Origin: JAHDHW01 sp963793295
GTDB taxonomy: Bacteria; Bacteroidota; Bacteroidia; Chitinophagales; Saprospiraceae
NCBI GenBank assembly: GCA_963793295.1
Contig: CAWBZX010000013.1
Coordinates: 186,001 to 250,000, forward strand
Length of the DNA: 64,000 nucleotides
Reading direction: 5' to 3'
The notes below the pieces were generated by a model that ran no database searches, was not told where the DNA came from, and saw only the letters and a list, made by a program, of their open reading frames with translations. Of the stretch, positions 35,216 through 44,757 are shown piece by piece (positions within the stretch are counted from its first letter, which is position 1; each line of letters opens with the position of its first letter). A program made the translations under genes and the position numbers.

Positions 35216-36256
35216 TTGAAAAGAATAGCCATTTATATCATTCTTTTAATAGTATCCATATCGTTTTTTCAAAAAAAAGGAATGGCCCAAAAAACAGATA
35301 CTATCATTCATATTAATGGTGATGTGCTTACCGGAGATTTTAAAAAGATGATATACGGTGTTGCCACATGGAAAATGGATGGTATGGGAACCATCAGCAT
35401 GGAAGAAGTGAAGATTAATACCATTCGATCAAACAAATTATTTGAAATTAAGATGAAAAATGGGCTAATCTATTTTGGCTCTTTCGACACTTCAAGCGTT
35501 GATAGAAAGGTGTATGTAATATCAGGAGATAGAAAAGATTTATTAAATATCGACGATATTGTAGAGGTTTATCCTATCAAAAGAAATTTCTGGATGCGAA
35601 CCAGTGGAAATTTCAGCTTGGGCATCAATGCTTCGAAAGGTAGTGATCTTGTTTCATCAGCTTTTTCTGGTGGTCTGGATTATAGAAAAAAGAGAACCTA
35701 TTTCGAATTATCCTGGGATTCTAACAATACTTTCCAGGGAGATTCTCTAAATTCAAGCAAAGTGGATGGTGCATTATCATGGCAGCGTACAATAAAAAAG
35801 AAATGGTCCAGCGGGTTAACAGTAGGTGCTAGTCAAAATACTGAATTAGGATTTAAACTCAGATTAGATATAAGTGCACTTGGACTAAGAGATATTTCAT
35901 ACAATGATTGGAATAGACTTTATGCTGGGGCTGGTTTGACTGTAGCTCGCGAAACGCCATATGGAGACACCGAAATTACAGATGACCTTGCAGCAATTGC
36001 CCGGGTGGCTTGGAAAGTATATAAATATACATCACCTAAAGTATGGGTAGATACAAATATCAGTTTCTTGCCTTACCTTACTGGTACCAATAGATTTAGA
36101 GCTACTTTTAATCTAAATCCAAAGGTTAGTATATTAAGTGATGATTTTAAGGTTGGTTTTACATTTTATTACAATTATGACAGCCGTCCATCAGGTGATG
36201 CAGTTTCGACCAATGATTATGGAATAAACCTACAATTTACATATTCATTTCACTGA
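35216..36256 (+). CDS. DUF481-type outer-membrane protein
   Basis: The 346-residue protein starts at a TTG codon that opens a signal peptide (KRIAIYIILLIVSISFFQ, then MAQKTDTIIHIN). Residues about 25-125 form a small domain (GDVLTGDFKKMIYG, IEMKNGLIYFGSF); residues 130-346 form an eight-stranded-barrel-like DUF481 region with GNFSLGINASKGSD, YFELSWDSNNTFQGD and a terminal strand LQFTYSFH. Related proteins are outer-membrane barrels of unknown or osmotic-stress function. It is monocistronic, followed by a terminator hairpin. Confidence 0.82.
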   Translation: MKRIAIYIILLIVSISFFQKKGMAQKTDTIIHINGDVLTGDFKKMIYGVATWKMDGMGTISMEEVKINTIRSNKLFEIKMKNGLIYFGSFDTSSVDRKVYVISGDRKDLLNIDDIVEVYPIKRNFWMRTSGNFSLGINASKGSDLVSSAFSGGLDYRKKRTYFELSWDSNNTFQGDSLNSSKVDGALSWQRTIKKKWSSGLTVGASQNTELGFKLRLDISALGLRDISYNDWNRLYAGAGLTVARETPYGDTEITDDLAAIARVAWKVYKYTSPKVWVDTNISFLPYLTGTNRFRATFNLNPKVSILSDDFKVGFTFYYNYDSRPSGDAVSTNDYGINLQFTYSFH

Positions 36257-36275
36257 TCTTTTAATAAATCGTATT

Positions 36276-36302
36276 TACTGTTGAAATTAATTTTCAACAG
36301 TA
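36276..36302 (+). terminator. Terminator after the DUF481 gene
   Basis: TACTGTTGAAA (36276-36286) pairs perfectly with its complement at 36292-36302 across a 5-nt loop, and is followed by TTTATCTTT. It lies 20 bp after the stop. Confidence 0.7.
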
Positions 36303-36390
36303 TTTATCTTTAACTACTGAACCTTGGTAATTAAAATACTAAAAAGAACCAAAGAATATTAAAAATGTGATTGGCAGGATTCACCTAATT

Positions 36391-36534
36391 CTAAGATTCC
36401 TCAGGAGAATCTTCTTCGAGCCAAAATTTTACGTGATCGTACTTTTGTTTTTGTATTTTTTTTCTGCGTTTTGGTTTGATTTCAGACTCCTCCCGATACT
36501 CATTTTTCTTTTCATTTTTTTCTTTGTTACGCAT
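36391..36534 (-). CDS. Small highly basic protein (47 aa), unrecognised
   Basis: The minus-strand frame from the ATG at 36532-36534 to the TAG at 36391 encodes a 47-residue protein, MRNKEKNEKKNEYREESEI then KPKRRKKIQKQKYDHVKFW and an acidic tail LEEDSPEES. The composition (basic core, acidic end, a W in the hydrophobic patch) is unlike random AT-rich translation, and short Bacteroidota proteins of this shape exist. The overlapping plus-strand frame is a hydrophobic F/L-rich shadow. No function can be assigned; a nucleic-acid-binding role is possible. Confidence 0.4.
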   Translation of the reverse strand: MRNKEKNEKKNEYREESEIKPKRRKKIQKQKYDHVKFWLEEDSPEES

Positions 36535-36962
36535 AATTTGAAACTTTAGAAACTTAAAAAATCAAAAACCTTTGGGTCAATATGACAAGACCTTTTTTAA
36601 AGGCTTTATTTAACAACTTATTTTCTAATCAAAAACTGTTCTATTTTTTTATAAAATTTGGATGGAAATCTGTAGAAAATCTGTAGAAGCTGGTTTTTAA
36701 TTGAAAAAGCATCAAATTTTTATGCAAAAAAAAGAGAGTATAAACGATACCTTCGCATGAAGCAGCCGATTCATGTTGGATAAAAGCTTTTACACATTTG
36801 ACCACCTTTCGATTTGACTTACTAAAAAGCTTTCCATAAAAAACACCTTTAAAAAACTTGTTTATTCAAGGCGCAATGTCCCAAAATTGATAAAAATCAA
36901 CCTTTTCGAATGACCATTATCATTTCGCTTTAAGGAGTGAAGTTGTAGATTTAGAAAAATAG
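36535..36962. other. Noncoding region upstream of the beta-barrel / serine hydrolase operon
   Basis: About 430 bp with no supported gene. TAAGGAGTG at 36932-36940 is Shine-Dalgarno-like but too far from the ATG at 36963 to act as one. No hairpin of note. Confidence 0.45.
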
Positions 36963-37682
36963 ATGTGTATGAAAAGCAGAATTTTTCTATTGGGAAGTAT
37001 TTTTCTATTCTTTTATTTACCATCTGCATTAGCCCAGATCGGGATCAAAGGTGGAATGGGTGTTTCGGATATTGCATTTCTAAAAGACGGCCAGGTTCCT
37101 TATCTGGGGTATGAAATCAACTCCCTGGAACATCGAATACCGCGATTGGCTTTTGAGGTTGGAGCATTTACCACTCTAGAATTAAACAAGCGATTTGAAT
37201 TCCAGCCGGAATTATTATTTGCCTTCCAAGGGCTGGATTATAGCACAGAATATCTTTACGATAATATTACCTACAAGATAAATATCAGCTATTTGAAGGT
37301 ACCTCTCTTATTTAGATATAAAGTTTGTATCAAGGAAAATAAGCAATCAGGAATAATTGCCGGGCCATATACTTCATGGAAGCTCAAAGCAGTTAGGGTT
37401 TTTGAGCTTGAAGGGCAAAAAACAAAAAACAAAGTATCGAACGTAAAGGATATTGATTTTGGAATAATTGCTGGTTATTCACTTGATTTTGACCTGTTTT
37501 CCGGACAAATGATTATTGATCTTCGTTGCAGCTATAGCCTGATCAACATGATGAATCCGTTAGACGGATATATCCCTTGGTATTACGGCCCCTCAAAAGA
37601 ATATGCAAGAAACATTTGTATTGCATTGACAGTAGGATACCGATTTTCAAATATTTGGTCAAAAAATGTAGAAAAACAATGA
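36963..37682 (+). CDS. Outer-membrane beta-barrel protein (PorT-like)
   Basis: The 239-residue protein has a signal peptide (MKSRIFLLGSIFLFFYLPSALAQ; start at 36963 or the third codon, 36969) and a barrel with GIKGGMGVSDIAF, LNKRFEFQPELLFAFQGLDY, ISYLKVPLLFRYKV and a terminal strand ICIALTVGYRF. This follows the porin-family / outer membrane beta-barrel pattern of Bacteroidota. Its stop overlaps the next start (ATGA), so it is translationally coupled to the serine hydrolase gene. Specific role unknown. Confidence 0.8.
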   Translation: MCMKSRIFLLGSIFLFFYLPSALAQIGIKGGMGVSDIAFLKDGQVPYLGYEINSLEHRIPRLAFEVGAFTTLELNKRFEFQPELLFAFQGLDYSTEYLYDNITYKINISYLKVPLLFRYKVCIKENKQSGIIAGPYTSWKLKAVRVFELEGQKTKNKVSNVKDIDFGIIAGYSLDFDLFSGQMIIDLRCSYSLINMMNPLDGYIPWYYGPSKEYARNICIALTVGYRFSNIWSKNVEKQ

Positions 37683-38804
37683 AAAATTATATCACATTTT
37701 TGCTTTTGGGTTGGATAATGCTACTAACCTATGGATGCAAAAAAACGGAAAATGGCAACATTGATGTCGAAGCAGAGATCATCAAAGAAATGGAGGCACA
37801 AAAAATTCCGGCGGTCGCAGCATGCGTTGTAAAAGGCGATAAGATAGTTTGGGAAGGTACATTTGGGCATGCAAATGTCAATCAATCAACACCTGTTACG
37901 AACCAATCGTTATTCACATTGATGTCTATTTCTAAGTTATTTCTTGCTACAACCGTCATGCAACTTTGGGAACGAGGAATGATAGATCTGGAAGCTGATA
38001 TTAATCAATATCTTCCTTTCGAAGTTAGAAACCCCAATTTTCCTGATCAAAGGATTACGCCATACATGTTGCTGACTCATACCTCCGGTCTCGCCTGGCC
38101 AGTAGAGGAAGACAGGATACCGGACTTTCATCACTTCTATACTCTTGAGGAACCACCCTCAATCAAAGATTGGCTTCCGGATTATATTCTTCTCGGAGGC
38201 AGTCAATACAGAGCGAGTGTTTGGAAGGAATTCCCTCCAGGGGAAAAGTGGTTGTATTCCAACATTGGGACTTCATTACTTGCGCTCATTGTGGAGGAGA
38301 TCAGTGGGAAGGATTACCGTGATTTTTGCAGGGAAAATATTTTAGACCCACTTGAAATGCACAACTCTGCTTTCAGGCTCAGCAATTTAAATGGACGAAC
38401 TTCTGGTAACTCCGTATACAGACAATAACAATCCCATGGACTATTATACCTGCCGACATTATCCGGTTGGGTTTCTCAGCAGTAATATCGAGGATTTTTC
38501 CCATTTCGTCATTGCCAATATGAATTATGGGGAATTCAATGGAAAAAGAATTCTCCAACAAAGTACTTTTGAAAAGATGCTTGAGGTGCAGAACCCAGCT
38601 TCCGGAGTTTCGTTCCTATGGTGGTGGAGTTGCATGGGCAATTGTATCGGCCATAAAGGCGGAGGGACAGGTTTCAGTACCTGGGTCGAATGGCATTTCG
38701 ATGGTGATGGTGGAATCTTTATATTTTCCAATAAAGTGAACGAATCGATTTATCCAGGAGGTCGAATTTATGACCTAGTCCGATATCAATACGGAAAGTT
38801 TTGA
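37679..38804 (+). pseudogene. Beta-lactamase-fold serine hydrolase lipoprotein, frameshifted
   Basis: Class C-type serine hydrolase of about 375 residues interrupted by one frameshift. The first part has a lipobox (MLLTYGC, Cys20) and the catalytic SxxK in TLMSISKLFLA (Ser83, Lys86), with YSN in EKWLYSNIGTSLLAL. The frame ends at 38428, while the rest of the protein continues one frame over from about 38391 as MDELLVTPYTDNN, with the third motif in GHKGGGTGFSTW and a proper C-terminus at 38804. One base missing in the A3 run at 38389-38391 accounts for it. All three catalytic motifs are present, so the gene was functional recently or the shift is a consensus error. Likely a periplasmic D-aminopeptidase, esterase or PBP-like enzyme. 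Confidence 0.85.
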
Positions 38805-38864
38805 ATCCCCTTAAGGGCACATTAAAAAATAATGGGAGAAATTTAAAGGTCATATTCTGTATTC

Positions 38865-39749
38865 TCACTCTATTTTGACGGCATAATCTGAAGCCGCTAT
38901 ACTTTCTCCCATCATTTTAATACGCGTATAAGTAAAGACTGCTCCAAACATAAAAATCAAAGAGGTATAGAATATCCAAACCATAATCACCATCACATTT
39001 CCTGCTGCATCATATAGTCCGACAATATTACTATTCCCGATATAAAAGCTGATCAGATATTTTCCCAGGCTAAAAAGAATACTCGTTAAAAAAGCACCAA
39101 ACCAAGTCTGCCTCCAATTAAGAATTGCATCAGGCAGAAATTTAAAAATCGAAGCAAGAAGCAAGGTGATCAGGAGAAAAGATAAAATCATTGAGGTAAG
39201 TAAAGAAAGTGTAACATAAAATCCGCCAATCCACTTTTCCAAATAAACACTAGAAGCAGCGATAATGGCATCTACTATCAAAGAAAACAAAAGTATAAAT
39301 GCAAAACCTATCAAAAGCATCAAAGAAATCATTCTATCTCTTAGCATTTTCAGTAATCCCCATCCCTGTGGTTTAGGTTTTACATGAAAAATATTGTTGA
39401 GTGCATTTTGCATCGTCACCAATACTGTAGTTGCTGTAAATAGCAAAATAAAAATACTGAGCACAGTAGCAAAAAGTGTAGGCTCAAAAACCTTAATATT
39501 TCCAATAGCTTCCATCAATTGTTGTGTACCGTTTTTTCCGATCAAACCCTCAATTTGAGAAAATAATGTGCCTTTTACACTCGCTTCATCATAAAATAAT
39601 TTAGCGATGTGAAGGATAATCAATAATATGGGTGGAAGAGAAAAAACAGTGTAGTAAGACAAAGCTCCTGAATATGCGAAAATATAGTCCTCATTAAACT
39701 TCGAAATGGCGTTTTTCAGGACTTTCCAATGAAATCGCATCATTTCCAT
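38865..39749 (-). CDS. YihY/BrkB-family membrane protein
   Basis: The 294-residue integral membrane protein has about six TM segments and the family landmarks ALSYYTVFSLPPILLIIL near the N-terminus, FTATTVLVTMQNALNNIFHV, LPDAILNWRQTWFGAFLTSILF and AAGNVMVIMVWIFYTSLIFMFGAVFT. Often mis-annotated as ribonuclease BN; its physiological role is not established. It is the last gene of a minus-strand run of envelope proteins (YtxH, holin-like, a coiled small protein), with 8 bp between it and the preceding stop. Confidence 0.9.
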   Translation of the reverse strand: MEMMRFHWKVLKNAISKFNEDYIFAYSGALSYYTVFSLPPILLIILHIAKLFYDEASVKGTLFSQIEGLIGKNGTQQLMEAIGNIKVFEPTLFATVLSIFILLFTATTVLVTMQNALNNIFHVKPKPQGWGLLKMLRDRMISLMLLIGFAFILLFSLIVDAIIAASSVYLEKWIGGFYVTLSLLTSMILSFLLITLLLASIFKFLPDAILNWRQTWFGAFLTSILFSLGKYLISFYIGNSNIVGLYDAAGNVMVIMVWIFYTSLIFMFGAVFTYTRIKMMGESIAASDYAVKIE

Positions 39750-39757
39750 ATCGAATT

Positions 39758-40183
39758 TCAGGATACAGATTTTAAGGGTGTATTGATTGACTTTTCAGTA
39801 GCTTCCTCAGATTCATCAAATTCGTCAGCTAAATACTCTTGCATCTTTTCATTTTGCTTCTTGAGCAAGAAAGCCTGTAATAAATTCAATGCAATTGGAA
39901 ATAGCTTTTTAAAAATGAGCTGATAATTAATTTTAAATTTCTTCTTTTTATTTTTTTGACTTTTTTGCTCATCACCAGAATTATCGGAAAACTTTTTGAC
40001 TGCCATCGTTCCCAGACCCAAAACACCAGCTGGTATGGCTACATTCCCTAAAAAAAATCGCAGGGCCAATTTTCGATTATTACCCAGGCTTTCTATAAAA
40101 GCATCACGAGTGACATCCATAGTCATCCGCAACGATTCTTTTTCTTTTTCCAGTTCTTCGATGGTATAAATTTTCTTTTTCAT
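39758..40183 (-). CDS. Hypothetical small membrane-associated protein
   Basis: The 141-residue product has an N-terminal charged helix (MKKKIYTIEELEKEKESLRM), a hydrophobic segment (RFFLGNVAIPAGVLGLGTM, about 45-63), a Lys/Asn/Gln-rich middle and a second hydrophobic stretch (FKKLFPIALNLLQAFLL), ending in an acidic tail. I do not recognise the family. It lies in the YtxH / holin-like / YihY run with short spacers, so it is probably a component of the same stress or envelope operon. Confidence 0.65.
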   Translation of the reverse strand: MKKKIYTIEELEKEKESLRMTMDVTRDAFIESLGNNRKLALRFFLGNVAIPAGVLGLGTMAVKKFSDNSGDEQKSQKNKKKKFKINYQLIFKKLFPIALNLLQAFLLKKQNEKMQEYLADEFDESEEATEKSINTPLKSVS

Positions 40184-40222
40184 GAGTTTTTTTGATTCGG
40201 GTAAAACATAAAAATCCTGAAT

Positions 40223-40570
40223 TTAATCCAGCATTTCTCTTATTACCATATTCAAAACCGGATTTGTAATGACCTCTACTTTGAAGTAAATGATGAGTAT
40301 ACTCATCAAGAAATAGAATCCTGCAACACACAGAAAAGCTAAAGTATAAGAATTAAATAAAGCTCCCAAGTAAAACCCTAATGCAATTGACAGGAAAAGG
40401 ACAACCATTAATATTAATATGAACACCACAGCGATAGTGATTAGACTTGAGATTGTTTTTGCAATTTTTTGGGCACTTTCCAACCTTAGTAAATCTAACT
40501 GCTGTTCAATATATTGTCTTGCATACTCAACAGTTTCACCCGTAGCTGAAAGCAACTCGTTTGGTTTCAT
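40223..40570 (-). CDS. Phage-holin-like (DUF1469-type) membrane protein
   Basis: The 115-residue protein has an N-terminal amphipathic helix (YARQYIEQQLDLLRLESAQKI) followed by two TM segments (about 43-65 and 75-97, LITIAVVFILILMVVLFLSI and LAFLCVAGFYFLMSILIIYF). This layout matches the Actinobacterial-holin-X / phage holin family proteins, which in Bacteroidota are usually chromosomal membrane proteins rather than phage lysis genes. Neighbours YtxH and YihY support an envelope stress role. Confidence 0.75.
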   Translation of the reverse strand: MKPNELLSATGETVEYARQYIEQQLDLLRLESAQKIAKTISSLITIAVVFILILMVVLFLSIALGFYLGALFNSYTLAFLCVAGFYFLMSILIIYFKVEVITNPVLNMVIREMLD

Positions 40571-40635
40571 TTTTAGAACGATTAAATTATTGCATTAAGA
40601 TTTTAGAAGGAGCCAATATTCCTAAACGGTTTCTA

Positions 40636-41004
40636 CTATTTTTCGGTAGTAGTTTTTTCCCTGACATTATTCTTTGCTCTTTCCATCCCTTTTTTAAAAC
40701 TTTCCTGAGCTTTTTCTACAACATCCTCTGCTGCATCCGTAGTTTTTGAGATCTGATTCTTAACGGTATCAGAAACATCCTTGACCCACGTTTTAGTATT
40801 TTGAGCAACTTCATCTAATTTTGAAGTCATCATATCAGATCGTTCTTTTAAGGTATGTTGTACTTCTTTATTCAGTTTTTTAAGTTTCTTTCTGGCTTTT
40901 TTCTGCATTTTTTGACCGTCTTCAGAAGCCATGTAATATCCGGCAGCACTACCTGCCAATAGGCCTAGACCTATACCAATTAATACTTTATCTCTGTTTT
41001 TCAT
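40636..41004 (-). CDS. YtxH-domain protein
   Basis: The 122-residue protein opens with MKNRDKVLIGIGLGLLAGSAAGYYMASEDGQKM, the YtxH hydrophobic signature, then a long basic amphipathic coil (KKARKKLKKLNKEVQHTLKE). YtxH proteins are membrane-tethered general-stress proteins in many bacteria. It is first in the minus-strand run 41004-38865 and is preceded by a 566-bp gap that must hold the promoter. Confidence 0.85.
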   Translation of the reverse strand: MKNRDKVLIGIGLGLLAGSAAGYYMASEDGQKMQKKARKKLKKLNKEVQHTLKERSDMMTSKLDEVAQNTKTWVKDVSDTVKNQISKTTDAAEDVVEKAQESFKKGMERAKNNVREKTTTEK

Positions 41005-41570
41005 TATATAATATTTTGTGTGATTAAAAAATAAATTTTATAATATCTTATCTATTTTAACAATAAAATACTTCTCAAAGTTTATTATTCTGCAAATTTG
41101 ATCAGATTATAACTCGATTTCTCAAGTTAATAGGACCTATTCTATGTCATAGGTAAAATTGAGTATTCTCTAGAGCATTTGAAATGATTATTGTCAATGC
41201 ATGTATTGATCTAAATCACTATAAATCAGGATATAAAATGTGCAATTCAATCTCAAGAAATTAAAAATTCAGTAAATTCATTTTCCCTGGTGAATCACTA
41301 TTAGACATCTTTTTATCGTCTCGTCCTGAAAAAAAGTGGAATTTTTGTGGAAGGGCGCATAAGTCTCTGTGAATTAAAAGAACAGGAAGCTTATGTCTTT
41401 TTTCGAAATGAGCCTTGAATTATGACTTCAAACCATACTTCCAGCTTTTCAATTACCTAAGCAAAAGAATGATAAAAATCATTTATAGGACTGATCAATA
41501 CACTGTTTAAGTTAATTGCTAGTTGTTAGTTTTGTATTAATAATTGTTTTTAAATTAACAAAGATTAATT
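41005..41570. other. Divergent intergenic region of 566 bp
   Basis: Separates the YtxH gene (minus) from malic enzyme (plus). No supported gene or strong hairpin; the sequence is AT-rich and presumably carries both promoters. Confidence 0.5.
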
Positions 41571-43283
41571 ATGTCAAACTCTAATAAGCCTGATAATAGC
41601 ATTGCATTGAATCTTGCTCCTGAGAAGGCGCAATTAAAAAAACAAAGGAAAGTAATGGTCCCTTCCCAAAGGGGAGTAAAATTGATTCACAACCCGGTAT
41701 ATAATAAAGGAACCGCATTTACGGATTATGAACGCCGTATTTTGGGTCTTAAAGGATTGTTACCACCGAGGTGCATTTCTCAAGATTTACAGGCTGACCG
41801 AATAATGGAGAATATTCGGATGAAGTCAGATGATCTCGAGAAATACGTTTATATGGTGTCTCTTCAAGACAGAAACGAGAACTTGTTTTATTACGTTCTC
41901 CAGAGACATCTTGAGGAATTAATGCCCATCATTTATACACCTACTGTGGGAAAAGCTTGTCAGTCATTTGGTCATATTTATCGAAGATCCAGAGGGCTTT
42001 ATATATCCATGGAAGAAAAAGGACATGTGAGAGAACTTTTATTAAACTGGCCACATAAAGATGTTAAAGTTATTGTCGTGACGGATGGCGGAAGGATTCT
42101 TGGATTAGGTGATCTTGGCGTAAATGGAATGGGTATCCCAATAGGTAAACTTGCATTATATACAGCTTGCGCAGGAATAGATCCAACCAGTTGTTTGCCC
42201 ATAACCGTAGATGTTGGAACAAATAACGAAACTCTTTTGGAAGATCCTCTCTACCTCGGACATCAGCATCCGCGCATTTCCGGTCAAATGTATCAAGAAC
42301 TATTTGATGAATTTATCGAAGCCGTTCAGGACATCTTCCCTGACACAATCATTCAATTTGAAGATTTCTCTACAGAGAATGCTTTCAAGCTTTTAAGTAG
42401 ATATCGGGAAAGGGCGCGTGTTTTTAATGATGACATTCAAGGAACTGCTAGTGTTGCCCTTGCAGGTTTACTATCGGCATTAAGAATTACAAATCAAAAA
42501 CTTGAAGATCAAAAAATACTATTTCTCGGAGCTGGTGAGGCGGGTATAGGAATAGCAGATATGATATCTCTGGCTATGCAAGAATCAGGTCTTTCTGAAG
42601 ATGAGGCCAGACAAAATAATTGGTTCATGGATTCAAGTTCATTGGTTTGCAGCTCAAGAACAAATCTAGCTTCACACAAATTGAGATATGCGCATCAGCA
42701 TGATCCCATTAGCGATTTTAAAGAAGCTATCAAAATATTGAAACCGACTGCGATTATTGGTGTCAGTGGACAACCAGGAAAATTCACGGAGGAAGTTGTT
42801 CGCTTGATGTCCGAGATAAATGACCATCCTATCATCTTTGCATTGTCTAATCCCACATCCAAATCAGAATGTACCGCTGAGGAAGCATATACCTGGAGCG
42901 GAGGCAAAGCAATTTTTGCAAGTGGAAGCCCATTTGGACCGGTTAAGATTGGTAAAAAGAAAATCATTCCTGGTCAAGGCAATAATGTCTATATATTTCC
43001 AGGTGTTGGATTAGGCTTAACCTATTGTCATTCCAGGATTGTGACAGAGCGTATGTTTTATGAAGCAGCAAAAGTTCTTTCCAGTTCGGTGACTGAAGAT
43101 GAGTTGGCAAATGGTACTGTTTATCCTTCCTTCTTAAGAATTAAAGAAATCAGTGCCCGTATCGCGATGGCCATTACAAAGGTTGGAGTAGAGGATGGAT
43201 TGGTGCAAGGTCATTTCCTGACTCATATAGAAGAAAACATTAAAAATTCTATGTATCGACCGGAATATCCGGAATATCTGTAG
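41571..43283 (+). CDS. maeA: NAD(P)-dependent malic enzyme
   Basis: Cytoplasmic malic enzyme converting malate to pyruvate and CO2. The 570 residues match the long eukaryote-like/SfcA class. Landmarks: LKGLLPPRC (family N-terminal motif), the malate/metal-binding YTPTVGKACQSFGHIYRR, the signature VTDGGRILGLGDLGVNGMG, FEDFSTENAFKLLSRYRER with VFNDDIQGTA, and the NAD-binding FLGAGEAGIGIADM. No C-terminal phosphotransacetylase domain is attached. Standing alone, it probably feeds pyruvate for gluconeogenesis or lipid synthesis. Confidence 0.95.
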   Translation: MSNSNKPDNSIALNLAPEKAQLKKQRKVMVPSQRGVKLIHNPVYNKGTAFTDYERRILGLKGLLPPRCISQDLQADRIMENIRMKSDDLEKYVYMVSLQDRNENLFYYVLQRHLEELMPIIYTPTVGKACQSFGHIYRRSRGLYISMEEKGHVRELLLNWPHKDVKVIVVTDGGRILGLGDLGVNGMGIPIGKLALYTACAGIDPTSCLPITVDVGTNNETLLEDPLYLGHQHPRISGQMYQELFDEFIEAVQDIFPDTIIQFEDFSTENAFKLLSRYRERARVFNDDIQGTASVALAGLLSALRITNQKLEDQKILFLGAGEAGIGIADMISLAMQESGLSEDEARQNNWFMDSSSLVCSSRTNLASHKLRYAHQHDPISDFKEAIKILKPTAIIGVSGQPGKFTEEVVRLMSEINDHPIIFALSNPTSKSECTAEEAYTWSGGKAIFASGSPFGPVKIGKKKIIPGQGNNVYIFPGVGLGLTYCHSRIVTERMFYEAAKVLSSSVTEDELANGTVYPSFLRIKEISARIAMAITKVGVEDGLVQGHFLTHIEENIKNSMYRPEYPEYL

Positions 43284-43501
43284 CACTTGGATTAGTCAGG
43301 AGGACGGGTTTTTCTTTTACTAGTCTTGAAAATGACCAATCGGTTATAAAAAGAATGGAAAAAAGGATGAATAAAGTATAGCAACCTTTTGAAGCGAAAT
43401 TGCAACCTTTTTCGAAAGCTTTTAAATAGAAAAATGCTAGAGTGAAAACAAAAAAGTCCTTCACAATCGATTGATTATGAAGGACTTACCGAGTACTTGT
43501 G

Positions 43502-43575
43502 TGGTCCCACCAGGACTCGAACCTGGGACCACCTGATTATGAGTCAGGTGCTCTAACCAACTGAGCTATAGGACC
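43502..43575 (-). tRNA. tRNA with CAT anticodon (Met, or Ile2 if lysidine-modified)
   Basis: Minus-strand cloverleaf of 74 nt: acceptor GGTCCTA pairs with TGGGACC, D-arm AGCTCAGTTGGTTAGAGC, anticodon stem CCTGA / TCAGG enclosing CTCATAA with anticodon CAT (43539-43541), and T-arm with GGTTCGAGTCC. No CCA is encoded. Elongator Met and tRNA-Ile2 both carry this anticodon; a T-G wobble in the acceptor stem is present. Initiator Met is unlikely because the anticodon stem lacks the three G-C pairs. Confidence 0.92.
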
Positions 43576-43617
43576 TGTTCGTTCATTGGGTGTGCAAATT
43601 TACACATTTGTAAAACT

Positions 43618-44703
43618 CTATGCAAGATGCTTGTTGAATTTTTGATTTTTCAAAGTGAAAATTATATCATCTAATTGCCTTGGGTTTTTATCCGTTTTTT
43701 GCCAATGAATGTCGTTTTCTATTTCTATCAAGCCTCTTTTCAAAGAAAAAGTTGCTTGTTTTTGAACACAAAACAGTTTTTTATTATTTAATCTGGAACC
43801 AAGATATTCCTGCTCTGTTTGACCAGGCGTTGGAATGAGGATAGCTTTCTTTTTTAGTTTCACTAAGTCCATAACGGAGCTATATCCTGATCTGCAAATG
43901 ACTAATCCACTGGATTGGATCGCTTTGTTAAGTTCAACGGAGTTTAAAAAAGAAACCACTTCGATTTTGTCATTTAGTTTAAAATGTTCTTTCTTTTCTA
44001 CTTTACCTTGAACGATTAAACTTTTTTTATCAGCAGCTATCAATTCATTAATAATTACTTTTTCAAAGTACGTTCTTTGAGGCTCTGGGCCTGAAATAAC
44101 GGCGATAATGTCATATTTCTTTGGAATGGTTTCTTCTTCCATTCTGGAAAGCGGTCCCAGGTATTTAGCATTCTTTATTTGATCACATTTTGATAATCGC
44201 CCAGCCAAACTATCTTCTCCAGTATAGTCAGGTATCCAACATTCATCAAAACGATTGATCAAAAAATGATTGACTTTATTGACAAACAATTCCAATGGTT
44301 TGAAAAGAATAATGATATTTATTTGGTGAGTGATAAAAATATTTTTAGTCTCTTTAGATAAGCATCCATATCGATTGTCTGAAATAATAATTTCTATTTT
44401 CTCTTCTTCAACAACCTTTTTTATAAAACGATGCTCCTTCCATATTGCTATTAAAATTTTCGGAATTTGAAAAGCGATATTAATCACCATGTTTTTTGAT
44501 GAATAATGAACATCGTAAGCCGGAAATTCAATGGTTTGAAGTTTTGGAAATTCTTTTTGAAGTAATTTTAATGATCTGCCATCGGAAGCCAAAACAACTT
44601 CAAAACCGATTTGCAACAATTTATTGATGATTGGAATACAGCGGGTAGCATGTCCAAGACCCCAGTTAAGAGGTGCCACTAAAACACGTTTTGGCTTTTT
44701 CAA
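43618..44703 (-). CDS. GT-B fold glycosyltransferase
   Basis: The 361-residue protein has the MurG-like N-terminal pattern VLVAPLNWGLGHATRCIPI and a C-terminal UDP-sugar-binding half with VISGPEPQRTYFEK, VEVVSFLNSVELNKAIQSSGLVICRSGYSSVMDL, a GT-28-like motif, and ILIPTPGQTEQEYLGSRL. It transfers a sugar to an unknown acceptor, perhaps a cell-envelope polymer or lipid. It is monocistronic and ends just before the tRNA gene (43 bp); no polysaccharide cluster is adjacent. Confidence 0.85.
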   Translation of the reverse strand: MKKPKRVLVAPLNWGLGHATRCIPIINKLLQIGFEVVLASDGRSLKLLQKEFPKLQTIEFPAYDVHYSSKNMVINIAFQIPKILIAIWKEHRFIKKVVEEEKIEIIISDNRYGCLSKETKNIFITHQINIIILFKPLELFVNKVNHFLINRFDECWIPDYTGEDSLAGRLSKCDQIKNAKYLGPLSRMEEETIPKKYDIIAVISGPEPQRTYFEKVIINELIAADKKSLIVQGKVEKKEHFKLNDKIEVVSFLNSVELNKAIQSSGLVICRSGYSSVMDLVKLKKKAILIPTPGQTEQEYLGSRLNNKKLFCVQKQATFSLKRGLIEIENDIHWQKTDKNPRQLDDIIFTLKNQKFNKHLA

Positions 44704-44757
44704 TTTTTAAAAATGAGAATTGTAACTTACATTAGTGCTTTTAAAAGTAAAATATCA

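Noticed and set aside
36367..36549. 60-codon plus-strand frame, F/L-rich
   Set aside because: It is a hydrophobic reflection of the Lys/Glu-rich minus-strand small protein and has no independent support.
40223..40570. Holin-like gene as evidence of a prophage
   Set aside because: Neighbours are YtxH and YihY envelope genes, with no phage structural, lysis or integration genes nearby.
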